64,000 bases of DNA, taken from the NCBI GenBank assembly GCA_034008185.1, contig CM067082.1, forward strand, positions 83,885,684 through 83,949,683, written 5' to 3'. Positions 10,098 through 21,490 of this stretch are shown here, in pieces. This DNA is from Gorsachius magnificus (lineage: Eukaryota; Chordata; Aves; Pelecaniformes; Ardeidae). A program made the translations under genes and the position numbers. The notes below the pieces were generated by a model. It ran no database searches. It was not told where the DNA came from and saw only the letters and a list, made by a program, of their open reading frames with translations. How positions within the stretch are numbered: the first letter of the stretch is position 1; every line of letters begins with the position of its first letter.

Positions 10098-10767
10098 CTG
10101 CAAAAAAAAAAATCAGAAAACATGTAGCAACTTGAAAAGAGTAGGCAGTTCTCCTGTACCCTATCATATCTGAACCCATGCCAGAAGTAGCTTGAACGTA
10201 TTTACCATTTTTATGAATAGAAATAAGCCTTTTCTAAGGCATGTAGAATAGTGTGTATATATATCTAGAAAGAAACCTAAAGTTGGGCAGGGAATACTCC
10301 TGACTGCTCCTATGCATACCCTGGCTCTGATTTTTATGCTGCTAGTTCGATATGCTGCAGTCCCTTCTGACTGCTACTGTAGTCCCTACCTGTAGACTTC
10401 TGTTGGTGGTATTCTGGAACTGGGAAAAAACATCTGTTTAGGCTGCTACTTGTCAAACTGTGGGCATGCTGTCATGGAGTGTGGTTATTTTGTTTGCTTT
10501 TTTCTTAACACTTGTGTCAATGTGCGCAGGATCTCTTTAGGTGCATTAGCAATGGCTGGCATCAGTGATACTGGTGGTGACCCATAGCTTCCTCTTGATT
10601 GCAATTTCTCTTAGAAAGAGAAGGACAGCTAATCCATCTTTGGTTGCTGGTTGGTGTCCTTGTTGCCTCTAGCATTGATACCGCTCTCTAAAAGTGTAAC
10701 CATTACTGTGGAGCAGGTTTGATTTTGAAATGCTGAAATTTCTGGCTATGCCTTCTGGATTTCATAC

Positions 10768-10869
10768 AAGTAAATAATTGTGGTTTTGATGTCAGTGTAA
10801 CTTTTCCCATGATCATACAGTGGTAGTCTGTCAATGCATTCCTGCCAAAATCTAGCATGCTGTTTGCTT
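10768..10869 (-). CDS. Candidate upstream coding exon of the same antisense gene
   Basis: Minus strand, 102 bases. Acceptor AGTATTTTAATTTCAG ends at 10870; donor TTACTT|GTATGA with GT at 10767-10766. The open frame contains HARFWQECIDRLPLYDHGKS and then a hydrophobic IIYL end. It starts with one base completing a codon and ends with two bases, which join in phase to the single leading base of 10097-9937. The frame remains open past the donor for only a few codons before TAG. A competing open frame exists in the same segment, so the reading frame is not certain. The family is unknown. Confidence 0.18.
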
Positions 10870-13800
10870 CTGAAATTAAAATACTATTAAAAATCCTACA
10901 AGATGTACAGTACAAAAGGGATACAGATCTCTTCAGACCTGCATGCAAAATATACTATTATTCCATCTTCTTAGGTGGCTTTGAGTATCTGTGTTCCATG
11001 GGAATGCTTAAGAGGAGATAGCCCAGGAGCTGCTTTGCTGGTGCTGATTTGGCTGCTACTGGTCAAGTGTTTCTCTGATGAAGGCCAAGCCTGCTCTGAA
11101 CCAGCAAAACTTCACAGCCTTTTTGCTTGTACGCTTGTAAGTTGTTGGGTTTTCTCCCCTCTGTGTTTGCAGTGATGCTGGAAGCCATTGCAGAATCTGG
11201 CTGCCATTCGAAAGGCAGCGGGGGCTCTCTGTAGGTATGCGGGCTCATCGGTATACATCACTTTATATTTAAAGGTGAAATGAAGTTAAATTAATTATTC
11301 TTGAAGATGTGACGGCAAGGAAGTCATAAAGCCCAAGAGTTAAACTTCAGCTTATGCCCTTGCCAGCCCATTTTAGGGAAATAGTCGTACTCACAGCTGA
11401 TCCAAGACTGAAAAGTTAAACTGTGTGACTTTTGCATCGTGTATTTGATTTCTTAAAATTCTGAAGGTGACCCGATAGGCATTAAATGTTCCTATGCTCT
11501 TATTGCAGCCCTTTATAGTTGAATATATAGTGCAACTGTTTCAGTCCTTTGCATTTTTAAATAAGAGGGTTTTTTTGCTAATTTGAGAGTTCTTTGTTAT
11601 TCAAGAATGAAATGAGAGTCTAATATTTGCGTCTCCAAAATGACACTTGCTGCATTTCTGTTGGTAATATCTTTGTGCTTCCATACTCTTGCAGTTGCGC
11701 TGGATCACTATTAATCGCATGTTATTTGTAGAAATGCATTACTATGCTGCAATTTTTGATTTGTGAAGTGTAGGTAAAATTTCAAATCATTACATTGTCT
11801 TGTTTAAACAGTGTGAGAAATCAGACATTCTTAAAACTGGAAAGCAACCCAGATGGGGAAATACTGATTGCTAATTCCTTTTACAGTGCAATTCAGCTCT
11901 GACACACAAACTCTGTCAGTTTTAATCATTTCTCAGGATCTCACATCTATCTGTTGTCTTGATCAATTAAAGTTAAGTGTAACACAGACTTTAAGACTAC
12001 TAAAATCCCCTAAATAATGCTGTGGGTTTGATTTTGATAAATTGAAGGAGCTGTAAAATGATGGTTTAAGTTACTTTTAGTTAAGTTAACATGAAGGTGT
12101 AAAGCAGGCAATGAGAGTGCACACAGGTGTTTGAAATCTACAACTTCCCTGTCAGTTAATGTTGTAACTAGTACTTGGCAGTGGTGGATGTAGAGCTTGC
12201 TCTCAATGTTGGTTAAGTAGGTTGAGTTTCTCTCAGAATTACTTGGTGTGGCTTCAAAATGTGATGGTGAATTTTCACTAATTATTTGAAGCTGTTTCGT
12301 TTCCTTTGTAAAAGCCCCTGCTACTGGTGATGGATTCTGTCATCAACCTTCCTGCTTAGCTGTTTCTACACCTGAGCAAGGTGTCTAGGCAGCTGTCTTG
12401 GTGAGTGAGAACCCTCTAGCTGGAGAGCCCAGGCTTGTTTGAGCAAATGCAGGTGTCTACCTTGGGATAAGACGACTGGTGCTGTGACTTGTATTGGCTA
12501 TATGCACATCTCCTCTGCTGACTGTGAAAGGTCCTTAGGGTGGCTGCCTGATGGGGCTTATGCTTGTGTTGTCCTGAGTAGCAGCTCATCTTGCAATGAG
12601 GAAGTGTTTATTTTATCTGAAGCACCCTACAGGATAAGCAAAGGTGACAGAATTTGATTACTTGTGGTGTTTCCTCTAGTAAGAAGAGCATAGTGTGTGG
12701 TAAATGTGTGTATATGCAATTAAAGAAATGGGGACTGAGTGCTTTTACAGGTGCTGCTCCTGTGACACTGCTGCTTTGGAGTTGATCTGAAGAGGAACAG
12801 TGCTCCCCAGTCACTGCCTGCCTCCACACTGCTGCAGCCATGTTGTCACTGCTGTCTGCTCCATCCCCGACCCTCTAGTCTTTCTCTTTGAGGGACTAGC
12901 TGCCGTGTTTGATTTCCACCTTGCTTGGCCTCAGTGATGTCTTATCTCACTCTCTATCACAGGCATACTGTGACTTTGATGTTAACCATGCTTCCATCCA
13001 AAAGTGTAATGGTTTTCCCTCCAAAACTCTCTGGAGAGTTCAGGTATTTTTGTCTATTGGTTCACTGAGACTGTAGCATTTTGACTGTCTGTGTTTCCCT
13101 TGTAAAACCTCCCTGTAATTGCTTACAAATGTTGGCACCTACTGTATGGTCTGTGTGTGTTGAAGGACAGGATGGGGCCAGTTCATAGCCCTGGATGGTA
13201 GGAAAAGGGAAAGGTTGGCCAAATATCAATTGAAGAGAGATTCTTTTGAAGGAAGCACAAGGCCATGTTCCTAATGAAGGTCTGAAATCTGGTGAGCGAT
13301 TCAATATGCTGAGTGAAATAATGTCCCCAGTTTGATCCTGGCCAGTTCTTGACTTTTTTTTTTTGGGGGGGGTGGTGTGATTTTTTTTTTTAATTTGCTT
13401 TCACTAAGAAATAATTTGAACTTATGGGAATGGCATTGGCTAGTTATCAACTTGAATCTTTAAAAAAAAAAACACAGCATGTCTCTAAGGCTTACAAGAT
13501 TACTCTTAACAGTTCAGATGGGGGGGTTCCCTTTTAGTTTAACACTTTGTGTGTGTGTTCAGCTTTCTCTGGCATATTTGGGACTGGGGGAAAGATGGAA
13601 TGGGGAGGGTTTACAAATCTTCAAAATTTGTCAGGTGTGTTGCCTTTAAATCTTTCTAGTTCCACATGTTCCTTTGATTATCTTGATGATGAGGCTTCAT
13701 TTTACTCTGGGATAAGGGGAAAAGTTGTAGGAAGGGCCAGAATTAAAAAGTGCTCCTGGATCTATCTTTACAGTAGGACTGCACTGCTTTTGGCATTATG

Positions 13801-14123
13801 TATGTGGAAGAAACATAGCTCTCTTCGTATATTTCTGGGGGGGAATGAGGTTATTAAAATTCAGTGTTCAATTAAATTATCTTACTAAATATTACAACTA
13901 AGAGATACTACAGCTGAGGCAGTCAGGGGTGCTAGCCTTCTAAGCCAGTCTGTAATGTTTGTCATAATTAAACTTGATAGTCAAATAGAATAAAATCCAG
14001 AATCCCTGCAGTATGCCTGATGCATCAAAACACATTGGCAAGAAGTTGTTCTGTATTCCAGTTGTGTTCTGTTGGTGGTTTGATGCTGCCTTTTATTTAA
14101 AAGAAGATGCTCTTTTATTGCAG
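10870..14123. other. Probable intron, low-complexity tract, no gene seen
   Basis: AT-rich sequence without a recognisable exon. At 13354-13391 a T11-G8 block is followed eight bases later by another T11, a slippage-prone low-complexity cluster; an A10 run is at about 13463. Open frames at 12439-12657 (plus) and 13062-13304 (minus) have no domain features and no good splice flanks. Confidence 0.45.
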
Positions 14124-14217
14124 GACCTCTTCAGTAGTATATCCCTATCACGTGTTTATTGAAATGCTGCATTTTTCATGCTTGTTTGGGGCAGACATGG
14201 GTCCTGTGTCAGCAGAG
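14124..14217 (+). other. Candidate exon (weak)
   Basis: A 94-base segment with acceptor CTCTTTTATTGCAG (AG at 14122-14123) and donor GCAGAG|GTGAGG (GT at 14218). It is open in the frame whose peptide is Thr-Ser-Ser-Val-Val-Tyr-Pro-Tyr at the start and ends Val-Ser-Ala-Glu in phase 0. That frame needs two bases from a preceding exon, so it does not join in phase to 5836-5910. It could be untranslated, part of another transcript, or chance. Confidence 0.15.
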
Positions 14218-17200
14218 GTGAGGCTTTTAATTTTGTGGATGCTTAGGGCTAATCACTCACTGCTTATTATTTGGTTACAGATTTCTTTGCTTGTAGAATC
14301 TCAAATGGTGCCTTTTCAAACATAAATCTGTTAATGCTGTTCTGTGTTTAAGTTGCAAGGATCTATAGCTGTGAACTGTGTATTAGCATGCAGTTTCTTT
14401 GGTGTATACCTCTAATTCTTGAAGAACATAGGCCAAAATAGAAAAATCTTATTTCTCACTTTCTTGTGCTCTACCAAGTTTCTGTCTTGCAGTGTTTACC
14501 AAATTATCTTTTAAGGTGTAGTCCTATTTGGCAATGTTTATATCAGAAAGTGACTTGCAAATTCTGGATCTTAACTATTCAGAGATTATGCATTAAAATA
14601 TAGTTGACTCTTGTGTTTTACCCAGTGAAAACAGAAACCGTGCTCCCTATGGATTCAGGTGCACTACCCTTGCTTCCACTGAAGGCCGTTTTTACAGCTG
14701 GGTGTTAAAGTCATGAAAATCAAACTGCTGACACAGCCTTAATCGCAGTGCCACAAGTAGCACTTCTTTGTTTTTGTATGACAGTTTCATTGGTACTATT
14801 AATAGTTGGCTCCTTACAGGTGTTCATGTGTAATAACTCTTATAAGACAACACTTGGTAAGTTTTCAAATGAATCACATTAATTCCAGGATTAATTTTTG
14901 CAGAGAGACCTTTTGACTCTTTTTTTTTTGAGGTTTTTGTCATAAAAATCCATATGTTGAACATTTTCATTACTGCTTTTTTAATTCAAATGCAGCTTTG
15001 TGTTGGGGGAAAAGCAGAAAGAGAAACCAGCTTGCCTGTGATAGTGGGCAGCCTCACTCAATCTGATGCTTGTTGTCAGTCTCCTAGGATAAAGTACCAA
15101 TATCTCTGTTCTACTGCTCTGCCATTGCTGCTCGGCTGGCAGGAGAGCGTAAGGAGGTGTAGCTGCAGCATCACCCTCTTCGAGGGAATACCAGCTGTAG
15201 TGGAAATGTGAAGAAAAGCCTGTATGCTTCTGTTTCAGACACCAGCAAGGAAAACTGAGTACAGTAGTAAAGGCTTTCCTCAGCTGTTGCGGGGTAGGTG
15301 TATGGATGTCTCATGCTTTTAGCAGAGCAGATGACGGAAGGCAGAGTTGCCCTTGCAGGGCTTTCTGTTGCTCCCACTTGGGTCTGCTGTACGTGGTGGG
15401 GTTAGCACAAAGGAGTGACTGTGTACAGAACGTGAATCTGGAACAGCTTAGGTGGCTAAGGTCCCTCCTCGGGCAGCTTGGAGAAACACCCTGTATGGAG
15501 TCAACTCTAAAGCCTGTTGTTCTCTGGTGCGGTTATCACTGAGCCCCATTTTAAAGCAGCTGAGGACTGGCACATTGCCTCTACTGGGTAGTGCTGGTTA
15601 ATGCAATAATACACCAGGACATAATTATCTCAATCTCTGGAGGAACTGAACTGAGAATAACTTGTTTCAGAAGTGAGCAATTTTCTGTGTGTGGCTCCTG
15701 GCATCTGTAAAGCAAACAAGTCTTTGTTCAACTTCAGTTATAGCCTCTTTGGGACGGCTGTTGAAACATGGCTAGCAGACGTGGTATGGTACTGATACAC
15801 TACTTTCTCCCTGGCCTATACCTGAGCTTGTTGATAGCTGAAAAATGCATGTGAGGTTTATTTGCAAATGATAATGCTTTAATATGGATTTCAAAGATGT
15901 ACCAATACTGTAGGATGCATGTGTATATAGTTGCACCTTTAAACAGATTAGGTAATGAAGTATTTGATCTGGATTTAGCTGAAAGTTATTAGGCTTTTAA
16001 GAGATTTTGTAGGAGGAATGGCTTAATTAGCATGGAGACCAGCCTTGCAGAACTAACACTCCTAACATATTGCTATCTTTGTTAATACATTTAGCCACAC
16101 TTAGTTCATTAACTGCATAGGAAAAGGCTGACTAATCCGGTGGAAATGTCTGGGAGGTGGGAGGGGCCAGAGAGGGACGAGGGGAGAAATCATAAAGGTA
16201 AAGTTTCTGGTTCTGCTGCCTTCTCGATCAGGCTGTTCCAATGGCTCTATCAGCATTGCTGCTGGAACAGCTTAAATGTTTGCATTGCCCAGCCAAATCA
16301 AAATCCTCAGCTGGTGAGAGAGAGATGAGGCAAGAGTATGTCTAGGGCAGGGAATGGAAGATTATTTGTGTTTAATGCTGGAGGTTGATATTAAACTAAG
16401 TGCTAGGAAAAGATGAGGAGTCCTAAAAACTGCTCCAGCTGAAAGCCTTCTTTCAGGGTTGTTTAGTTGGTCTTCACCTGTTTACCTTGTCTGGCCACAC
16501 AGGTACTAGTGCTGGGAAAATGGGAGCTGGCAGCAGGAATGGAGGATAAAGGTAAGATGGTCCCTTTTACTGGAAGCATGCAAGAGTGAAACTGCATGCT
16601 GTTCATGAACAGAGTATTTCTCAAGAAGGCTTGATTACAAGTTTAAACAAGTGAATTGTTTTGTCTAGGCATTGCAGTATGTTGTGAATAAACTTGATAC
16701 TCCTGAAGTAATGGTTAAAGGTGAAAGATGATAAGCTGCTTGAAGGTAAATATTGTTACTGTGCATCATCAGTTTGGTATCAGTGGTTATTAAATCAAAT
16801 TCTGACTTGATTCCTTGGTTTGTTACCAATGATTTAGTCGTCATTCTCAGTACCTCAGCTGTACCTGACTATTCTTAGGCTTCCACTTTTAAACAATTTC
16901 CTGTGAATTCCACATGACAAAGCATGAACATTGGTGGTTGAACTTTGTAGTGAGTAATATTTACTATTTTAGTAAGTAAGGAGACTTTGTATAGGCAGAA
17001 GGTGCTTTGGTTCTCCTAAACACTTTCAAGGAGTGCTCCTGTTCTGCACATCTGCAAGAGGACCTTGTTGGGTGTCCAGGCCTCTTGAAAGTGGAGTAAG
17101 TCAGCTCCATAATTCTTCCGTTATTTGAAACTGATGTCAAATGCAGTGAAGTTTGAGATGGGCATGGAAACTTTTCTCAAGTTTCTGTCCCATCTTTCTG

Positions 17201-17461
17201 ATGGGAAAAGAAACTGTGTGTATGTGGTGATATGAGCTAGAGGAGAATCTGTCCATAATGTCCGTAGCAGTCCCATAATGGCTGTTCTCCTTTTGTAGAA
17301 CTTTATTTCACGTTGCTGTGAAGATCAGCAGAGTACCGTTCATTTCTCCAGCTTGGTTTTTCTCTGCACCATGGACCAACACTGATACTTCATGGAGACT
17401 ATACTCTTGTTCTCTGACAGACTTGGGGATGTGGTAGCTGTGCGTTCTCCCTCTTCCCCAG
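14218..17461. other. Probable intron, one weak exon candidate
   Basis: AT-rich sequence. Within it, 16503-16551 has a good acceptor (TTTACCTTGTCTGGCCACACAG is the context) and donor (AAAG|GTAAGA); it is 49 bases and open in phase 0, but too short to judge. A mildly GC-richer patch lies at 15100-15500 with several short overlapping frames and no recognisable product. Confidence 0.35.
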
Positions 17462-17618
17462 TTGTCTGCTGGGGCTTGTGGCGGTGGCATGGCAAAGCTC
17501 TCCCACCCAGAGGGAGGAGATGGGAAGGCTGCCTGCAGCTACCAGGGCGAGGCTGGCTGGGCTGCATTGGCTTGGAAGATCAACCCTTTGCATGAAAAGA
17601 CGCTTTGCATGAAAAGAG
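17462..17618 (+). other. Candidate exon with internal 17-bp duplication
   Basis: A 157-base GC-richer segment with a strong acceptor (TTCTCCCTCTTCCCCAG, AG at 17460-17461) and a fair donor (AAAGAG|GTATTG). It is open in phase 0, the phase left by 5836-5910, and ends with one extra base. The peptide is Gly/Ala-rich early (ACGGGMAKLSHPEGGDGKAA) and ends in a duplicated Leu-His/Cys-Met-Glu/Lys-Lys stretch encoded by a 17-bp tandem repeat at 17586-17618. No domain is recognised. The minus strand is also open across part of the segment, a usual effect of higher GC, which lowers confidence. Confidence 0.22.
17586..17618. repeat. Tandem duplication, 17-bp unit
   Basis: CTTTGCATGAAAAGACG followed directly by CTTTGCATGAAAAGAGG: two copies, period 17, one mismatch near the end. 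It includes a POU-octamer-like TTTGCAT in each copy. It lies at the 3' end of a candidate exon. Confidence 0.9.
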
Positions 17619-20600
17619 GTATTGATGGTGAAGGCTTTTTTTAATAAGGGGGGGAATCAAGCAACTGATAACTGTCTTGGTTAGTATGTTATTTCCAGTA
17701 AAACTCCCAGACTTTCCTAGTCAATAAGAGGATACAATATATACAAACTTTATCAGAACAGCCCTTGTGTTTTTCAGGCCTCTCTCTGTATGCTTTGAAA
17801 GAAGTTACTTGCTTAGAGCTGTTCTTTGCTTTGTCCATTCCTTGATTTGAAAGCAGGCTTTTAAAGAGCAGCTGCACACCTTACTCTGGCTGAAGACAGT
17901 CCTCAGATAAGTGCATTTCCCAACACACTACGAATGCGTGGCTGTGCTTGTGGAGCAGACCTGTTGTGCCTAAACCCGGATTTTGTATCACAAGTGAAAG
18001 GATGTATTAGTAAGCAGCAAGAAACCGTGTCCTGCCAGTATATTAGCTTTCTCCACCTTTTCATCAGACTTCTCCCATTTGGTCTCTTCTGTTTTGGACT
18101 TTTTTCAATATGACAATTAGTTGCCCACCTCTTGTGCTGTTGGGTTTTGGTTATTAGGAAATCTGCTGCCAGAATCACTGTTACTGAGCAGCTGGAGCTG
18201 CCACCATTTTCCCCCTTTCTTTCTGAGCTTTCAGAGAAACTGCTGGCGAACTTCAGAGCTAACAGCAGCCCCTGAGCTTCCCAATTTGAGTGGGAAGGGA
18301 GAAAAAAACTCTGTGAGCAGTCCTCTCCAGATATGGAGATATGAAGTATGTGTCTTCCTAAACAGTTTCACTGTGTCACAGCTGCCATGATATGTGGTGA
18401 TGTAGTGCTGGGTAAGAAGGAATGTAATTCATGATACTGCTATCTGTCCTACTTTGGGACTTGAAGTTGTCAGTTTTATTCTCAGAATTGAGTTTTTGAC
18501 ATGCTTGAAAAAAGCCACAGTTAGCCAACAACAATTTTGTTCATTTCTATTGATGATTTAGTGTTGTCCAGATGTGCAGAGATTAACATACTACTTCTGT
18601 GCATGAGGAGCTGTGGAACTGTTGCATCCAAGGGCAGTTTCAGGAGGTGATAAGGTTTCTGTTCAAGTAGAAAATTGTTCTTAACTTCTTGAAAGAGTAA
18701 TATTCAGCCAATGACTTGAAATATCTTTTGAAAACTTTTATATATAAAAAATTTTGTTCATCTGGATACCAAATAGGTTGTTGCAGAAGGTTTGTATTGC
18801 TGTGGCATAGTGGCAGCCTTTTTAAAAAAGTCTTGGCCCTTGATGAAGAATAGAAGTATGTGTTTGTTTTTTGGCAAAAAGGATATTTGCTTTGGTTCTT
18901 GTGAAAAATACATGTTACAAAGATTCTAGTTATGTTGTCTTGACAAAGGGAGAAAACTTAGTTTTGTTCCTTAGGATGAAACCCTTGTGTTCTTAAATAT
19001 GTCTGGAGTATTTTCAGTCTTATGTTCAATTTCTTCAACTGTTGCATATGGACTTTCAGATTCCTCATATGAACTGAGCCATCTTTCTGTTCCAGCCTCA
19101 GCGAGAAGAGTTTGTTTCTGGATAACTGGCATGACAATCGAGGATAGGGAAAACAAAATGTAGTACTTGATAATATGGCTGATCTAGAGGGAACTGCTGG
19201 GAGCGTATGTGGTATTTGTTAACAAGAGTTACTGCTTAAAGTTAGCCATTGCTGTTGTGTATGGTATTTATGTTTTTTTAACTAAATTAGCTTGGATTAC
19301 TGATGTCTGAATTAATCCTTAAGGGAAGAAAGCCCCAGGTGAGCTAATGCAGGTTATATTTGACAACACAGAGTAGCATTGGTGCAGAGCATCAGGGGTC
19401 TTCTGTAAGGTTCTGCTACTGCCCGAAGGGGTGAGTTTGGTAGTGCTATTTCCTAGCCTTGCAGAAGCTTCCTGTTGTAAGACTGTCCTGTTTTGCCACC
19501 TTCGTGTCTTTTGCCAGGCTTTTACAGTTGATCCTAAAATTTCCTACATTGGCTGTCTTTCATAACATTTCAATCCAAATGAGCCAATTATAAGAGGAAG
19601 GGGGAGGACATTTTAGTGTTGCATAATCTTGGTACCACTTTGGGGTGGGGTGAGTGGTTTGGAGCATGGTCTCAAGATCTTTTTTGGGACCAGGGATTTT
19701 GTCTCCAATTGGGCTATATTCATAAACTCTTGAAAAAAGTCTGTCCTTGGAGTCAAATAGGGACTTTGTGGTGTTGCCTGTCTGACTTCTCGGAAGGTTT
19801 TCTCTGTGCTCACCATGTTCCAGTCCTTACAACTTTTTCTTCTCCCAGAAGATTCAGCATCCCTGTGGACCTGTGAAGTATCTTCCAGACTATCATAGCT
19901 GAAGCTTGACAGGACTTCCCTTCCTCAGTGAGCTAGGATGAGACTGGGCAACAGGAGCAAAATAGGAGGGCTTCACTCTCCTGGTTTTCTAAGCAGCTTG
20001 GATCAGAAGGCAGAACAACTGTGCTGTAATCTCAACAAGGGCTGTTAAAAGTGGATTGGTATTGTGTAGAAGACGATAAATGGGGACTGGAAGTTTTGAA
20101 ATAAAACTGAGGCAGAGGTCATCTGCTGAAGTGGATGATTAAAACCTCACTGAAGATTTAGCTGAACAAGAGGCTTTGCAAGTATGTTGGTGCTGGATGT
20201 TGGCTGAGTAGAGGTGGTAGTTGGGGAGAGGGCAGAGGATACCTGTGATGAGGAGCAGTAGAACTGAGTTTGGCTGAGTGGTGAAACTGGAGCAAGAATT
20301 CAGGACCCTGTCTGTGCTGCTAGTGAAACCGGTAAAGTTTGTGGGGGAGTAAAAGACAGCCCTTGCCCAGGCACTTGGTTTCTGTTGCAGGCATGGTGTA
20401 AGAGAAGGGACTTATCCTTTAGAGAGAAGTCAGATTGACAAACTGGACCTAAGGCAAGGGGGAACAGGTTTTTACTGAACTGTTGAGCTGATCTGACTTG
20501 CCCTGCAGCCACATACCTTCTTGTATGGGATGGAGAGGGACAGCAGAGGGCAGCCCTTCTGTGTTGAAAGCCTGGCTCCACACTGAGGTTTTTTAACCTC

Positions 20601-21025
20601 ACTGACCAGAAATTAATGGCTTCCTTGTGGGCTTTTCAAAGATGTTTTGTACACAAGGAGCGAGGTTTCTTTAGCTGTTGCTTTGGCATGTTCAGAACAT
20701 CTCCCACTGATGGCACTGAAGATCTCTCCTTAATGCCCTTGGAAAATGAGGAATGCGTCATTAACAACCATATCTTGGTCTCTCGTTATTTACACAGTAT
20801 AGGAATTTGAAGGTAGAGGTGAGGACTGCTGGTTGAAGGGCACCTTTCTGCATTTCACACCCAGGTCTTCTGTAGCTACCACTTTCTTTCAGAGCTTACA
20901 CTTTTCTGTAAGGAAAAACAGTCAAGCAAAATTCCTGCCATTTCTTATTCCAACACTGATTTCTTTTAAAGCAACTTACTCTTAAGCTCAAGCTTTCATT
21001 CTACAAAACTTATGTAGAAGTATTT
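17619..21025. other. Probable intron, no firm gene
   Basis: AT-rich sequence. A minus-strand frame at 19100-18971 encodes a short tail with SPYATVEEIEHKTENTPDIF, preceded by an acceptor-like tract (TTTTCCCTATCCTCGATTGTCATGCCAG). It is discussed as a finding but not called as a gene. No repeats were recognised until the CR1 copy at 21026. Confidence 0.4.
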
Positions 21026-21490
21026 ATAGAATCACAGAATGGTTTGAGTTGGAAAGGACCTTAAAGATCATCTAATTCCACCCCCCCTGCCATAGGCAGG
21101 GACACCTTCCACTAGATCAGGTTGCTTAAAGCATCATCCAGCCTGGCCTTGAATGCTTCCAGGGAGGTGGCATCCACAACTCTGGGCAACCTGTTCCAGT
21201 CTCATCACTCTCACAGTAAAGAATTTCTTCCTAATATCTAATCTAAATCAGCTCTTTCAGTTTAAAACCATTACCCCTTGTCCTGTCACTACACTCCCTG
21301 ATAGAGTCCCTCCCCATCTTTCCTGTAGGCCCTCTTTAAATACCAGGAGGCTGCTATAAGGTCTCCCCAGAGCCTTCTCTTCTCTAGGCTAAACAACCCC
21401 AACTCTCTCAGCCTGTCCTTGTAGCGGAGGTGCTCCAGCCCCCTGATCATCTTCATTGCCTTCCTCTGGACCTGCTTGAGCTTGTCCATG
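21026..21490 (-). mobile_element. CR1 retrotransposon, 3' 465 bp, 5'-truncated
   Basis: A minus-oriented CR1 copy. The plus strand begins with the complement of the terminal repeat (ATAGAATCACAGAATGG), then the conserved 3'UTR block (GGTTTGAGTTGGAAAGGACC), then the end of ORF2. It is 5'-truncated in the RT-ORF C-terminal region, the typical dead-on-arrival structure. The 3'UTR includes the complement of the CR1 block that reads TCTAGTGGAAGGTGTCCCTG in sense. No target-site duplication was evident by eye. Confidence 0.96.
21289..21489 (-). pseudogene. CR1 ORF2 C-terminal remnant
   Basis: Minus strand, 66 codons containing the conserved CR1 ORF2 tail: [20 protein letters not shown] followed by [17 protein letters not shown]. 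This region lies C-terminal to the reverse-transcriptase domain in avian CR1. The upstream endonuclease and RT domains are absent and the frame stops early, after a Gly-Leu-Tyr-Gln-Gly-Val ending, so it is a non-functional fossil. Confidence 0.93.

Noticed and set aside
21153..21359. Plus-strand open frame inside the CR1 copy
   Set aside because: Antisense shadow of the CR1 3' region.
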